A DNA stretch of 64,000 nt from Diprion similis (taxonomy: Eukaryota; Arthropoda; Insecta; Hymenoptera; Diprionidae). Positions 62,789 to 64,000 of the stretch are shown here, piece by piece (positions within the stretch are counted from its first letter, which is position 1; each line of letters begins with the position of its first letter). The stretch lies in contig NC_060116.1 in the NCBI RefSeq assembly GCF_021155765.1, positions 11,036,001-11,100,000 on the forward strand, in the 5' to 3' direction. The notes under the pieces are model-generated. The model did not search any database. It was given only the letters and a program-made list of their open reading frames with translations, and was not told the DNA's origin. A program made the position numbers and the translations under genes.

Positions 62789-62813
62789 ATGAAGCCTGCC
62801 GTCCTCGTCATAC
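62789..62813 (+). CDS. Possible first coding exon of an unidentified + strand gene
   Basis: An ATG at 62789 in a fair context ('gctgacaATGAAG') starts 'MKPAVLVI', like the beginning of a signal peptide, and after 25 bases meets a strong donor 'gtgagta'. No second exon is recognised before 64000. Very short, so this could be chance. If real, it would be a gene divergent from the receptor gene. Confidence 0.25.
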
Positions 62814-64000
62814 GTGAGTATAAACATACCTATATACCTACACCTGTTATACGTCTAATGTAGATAATGCTATTTATTACACTCCGTACACACGCTGAGA
62901 CTGCCGTCAACGGCGACAATTGATTGGCAACAACGAAACCTTATTTCACGCTACATTGGCGAGCCCTGATCGACGTTAACGATAATGCTTCAGCTACCGG
63001 CTGCACATCCTGGTAAAGCCTCGGTGTTCTCATCAGCCTGAAATAGTCTTTCCTCGCATTTTCTCACCTATTTAGTTACCGTAATGCAGCTTAATATAAG
63101 TAATCAGAGATACGGAGGGCAGGTAGAGGTTGGTTAGCTACTTTTTTTGAACTGATTTGAGTATTTTTGATGCCACTTTAGAGTAGAAGCGTGGAGAGCT
63201 GAATCTCAGCTCGAAAATGATGGAAAGAATGCGGACATGATTCATAACATAACAAAATTCGACTAAACATTTGTATCATTTGTTACATTTCCGTTAATGA
63301 ATATGACACAAATTGTTCAAATTTCAACACTTAAGTTGTCATATCAACATTTATTTGTAATTTATACTTTTCGTTTTTTTAGCAATGCATTAAAAAATGG
63401 TTTAATCAACTCAAAACTTTTAGTGGATCTGCTGGGACATTTTCTTTCTTACCGTGTAAAGTTCTATCCGCCGAGTTTTGGCGAAAACGTGAAGCCAATA
63501 ACGGATGAATCGAACTCATAATTTTCGATTAGATCGGAATTCTGACAAAGTTCGTTAATTGGTTGCTGAATATGTATGATTTTATCGTCGGAGTAGGTAG
63601 TCTGCACAGACGTGAATACAAACACCTGCAGAAAGGTGTATAATTTAACACCGGTTGAAAACGAGGCTTGAATTATTGGAGAGTAAATGTGTATTTTATA
63701 GGCAACCGCAAGTCCTCCAGCTGGAGCAGCGGAAAACGGACTAATTGTCTCGGTTTATTTCCGAATCCTGCAGCCTTGCCGGAGCGTCGGACGAATATTT
63801 GCATCTGTTTTAACCCGTATCAAACATAAACTCGTCCCCGTTCCTGAGGAAGTAAAGTATTATACGTGTAAGCTCCGCCTCGTCCGCTTAATGCTTGGAA
63901 ATTCGTTAGCACCTCTTTCAATTCCGCCTCACGCCTCTCACCGAGTGTCGTCCCGAAGCAATCATCTTTTAATTGTATTTCGTTGAAGCTACCTATTCAA
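62814..64000. other. Right end of window, no supported gene
   Basis: AT-rich with no recognisable exon. The 74-codon frame at 63297-63521 has no motif. It could be the first intron following the candidate exon at 62789. Confidence 0.45.

Overview
The window is animal nuclear DNA, most likely from an insect. It has split genes with GT-AG introns, AATAAA-type 3' ends and abundant (TA)n, (CA)n and poly(A/T) tracts. It also carries insect-style DM4/DM12-family secreted proteins and a nicotinic acetylcholine receptor subunit of insect alpha type. The exact order is not provable from sequence alone; a hymenopteran is my guess. There is no sign of bacterial genes, operons or CRISPR.

Region 1 (1-29,610, + strand): a head-to-tail tandem array of nine related DM4/DM12 (Pfam DM4_12 type) genes, here called A to I. 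I reconstructed each by joining exons with compatible phases. A typical gene has four coding exons: signal peptide plus a short pro-segment ending at a dibasic site (RRKR-like) and a '[YF]-x-x-FPEGS' motif; a beta-like segment with a 'LPxNxT/WxLP' motif, often ending in a second polybasic cluster; a 'C-x5-C' exon (C-[IVL]-L-[RK]-x-[IL]-C-[EQK]-A); and a last exon with 'D-C-x2-[LF]-[YF]-P-x-C'. Genes C to I share intron phases 0/2/2. Gene B has no middle intron, and gene A has a differently placed 85-bp phase-1 intron. Gene A lacks its 5' end because the window begins inside it. The biochemical function of this family is not established.

Region 2 (29,611-46,487): about 17 kb with no recognisable gene, AT-rich and full of microsatellites. 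Its most striking element is a near-perfect 650-bp palindrome (36,297-36,946) inserted in a (TA)n tract, probably a foldback or MITE-type transposon.

Region 3 (46,488-55,684, - strand): the 3' four coding exons of a nicotinic acetylcholine receptor alpha subunit, most like insect alpha1. They cover the Cys-loop, loop-C vicinal cysteines, TM1-TM4 and a stop codon. The signal peptide and N-terminal exons were not found and probably lie beyond 64,000 or in a stretch I could not recognise. The receptor gene and the DM4/DM12 array are convergent across the repeat-rich region.

Region 4 (55,685-64,000): probably receptor intron or upstream DNA. It holds a decayed inverted-repeat element and a weak candidate first exon (+ strand, 62,789) of another gene.
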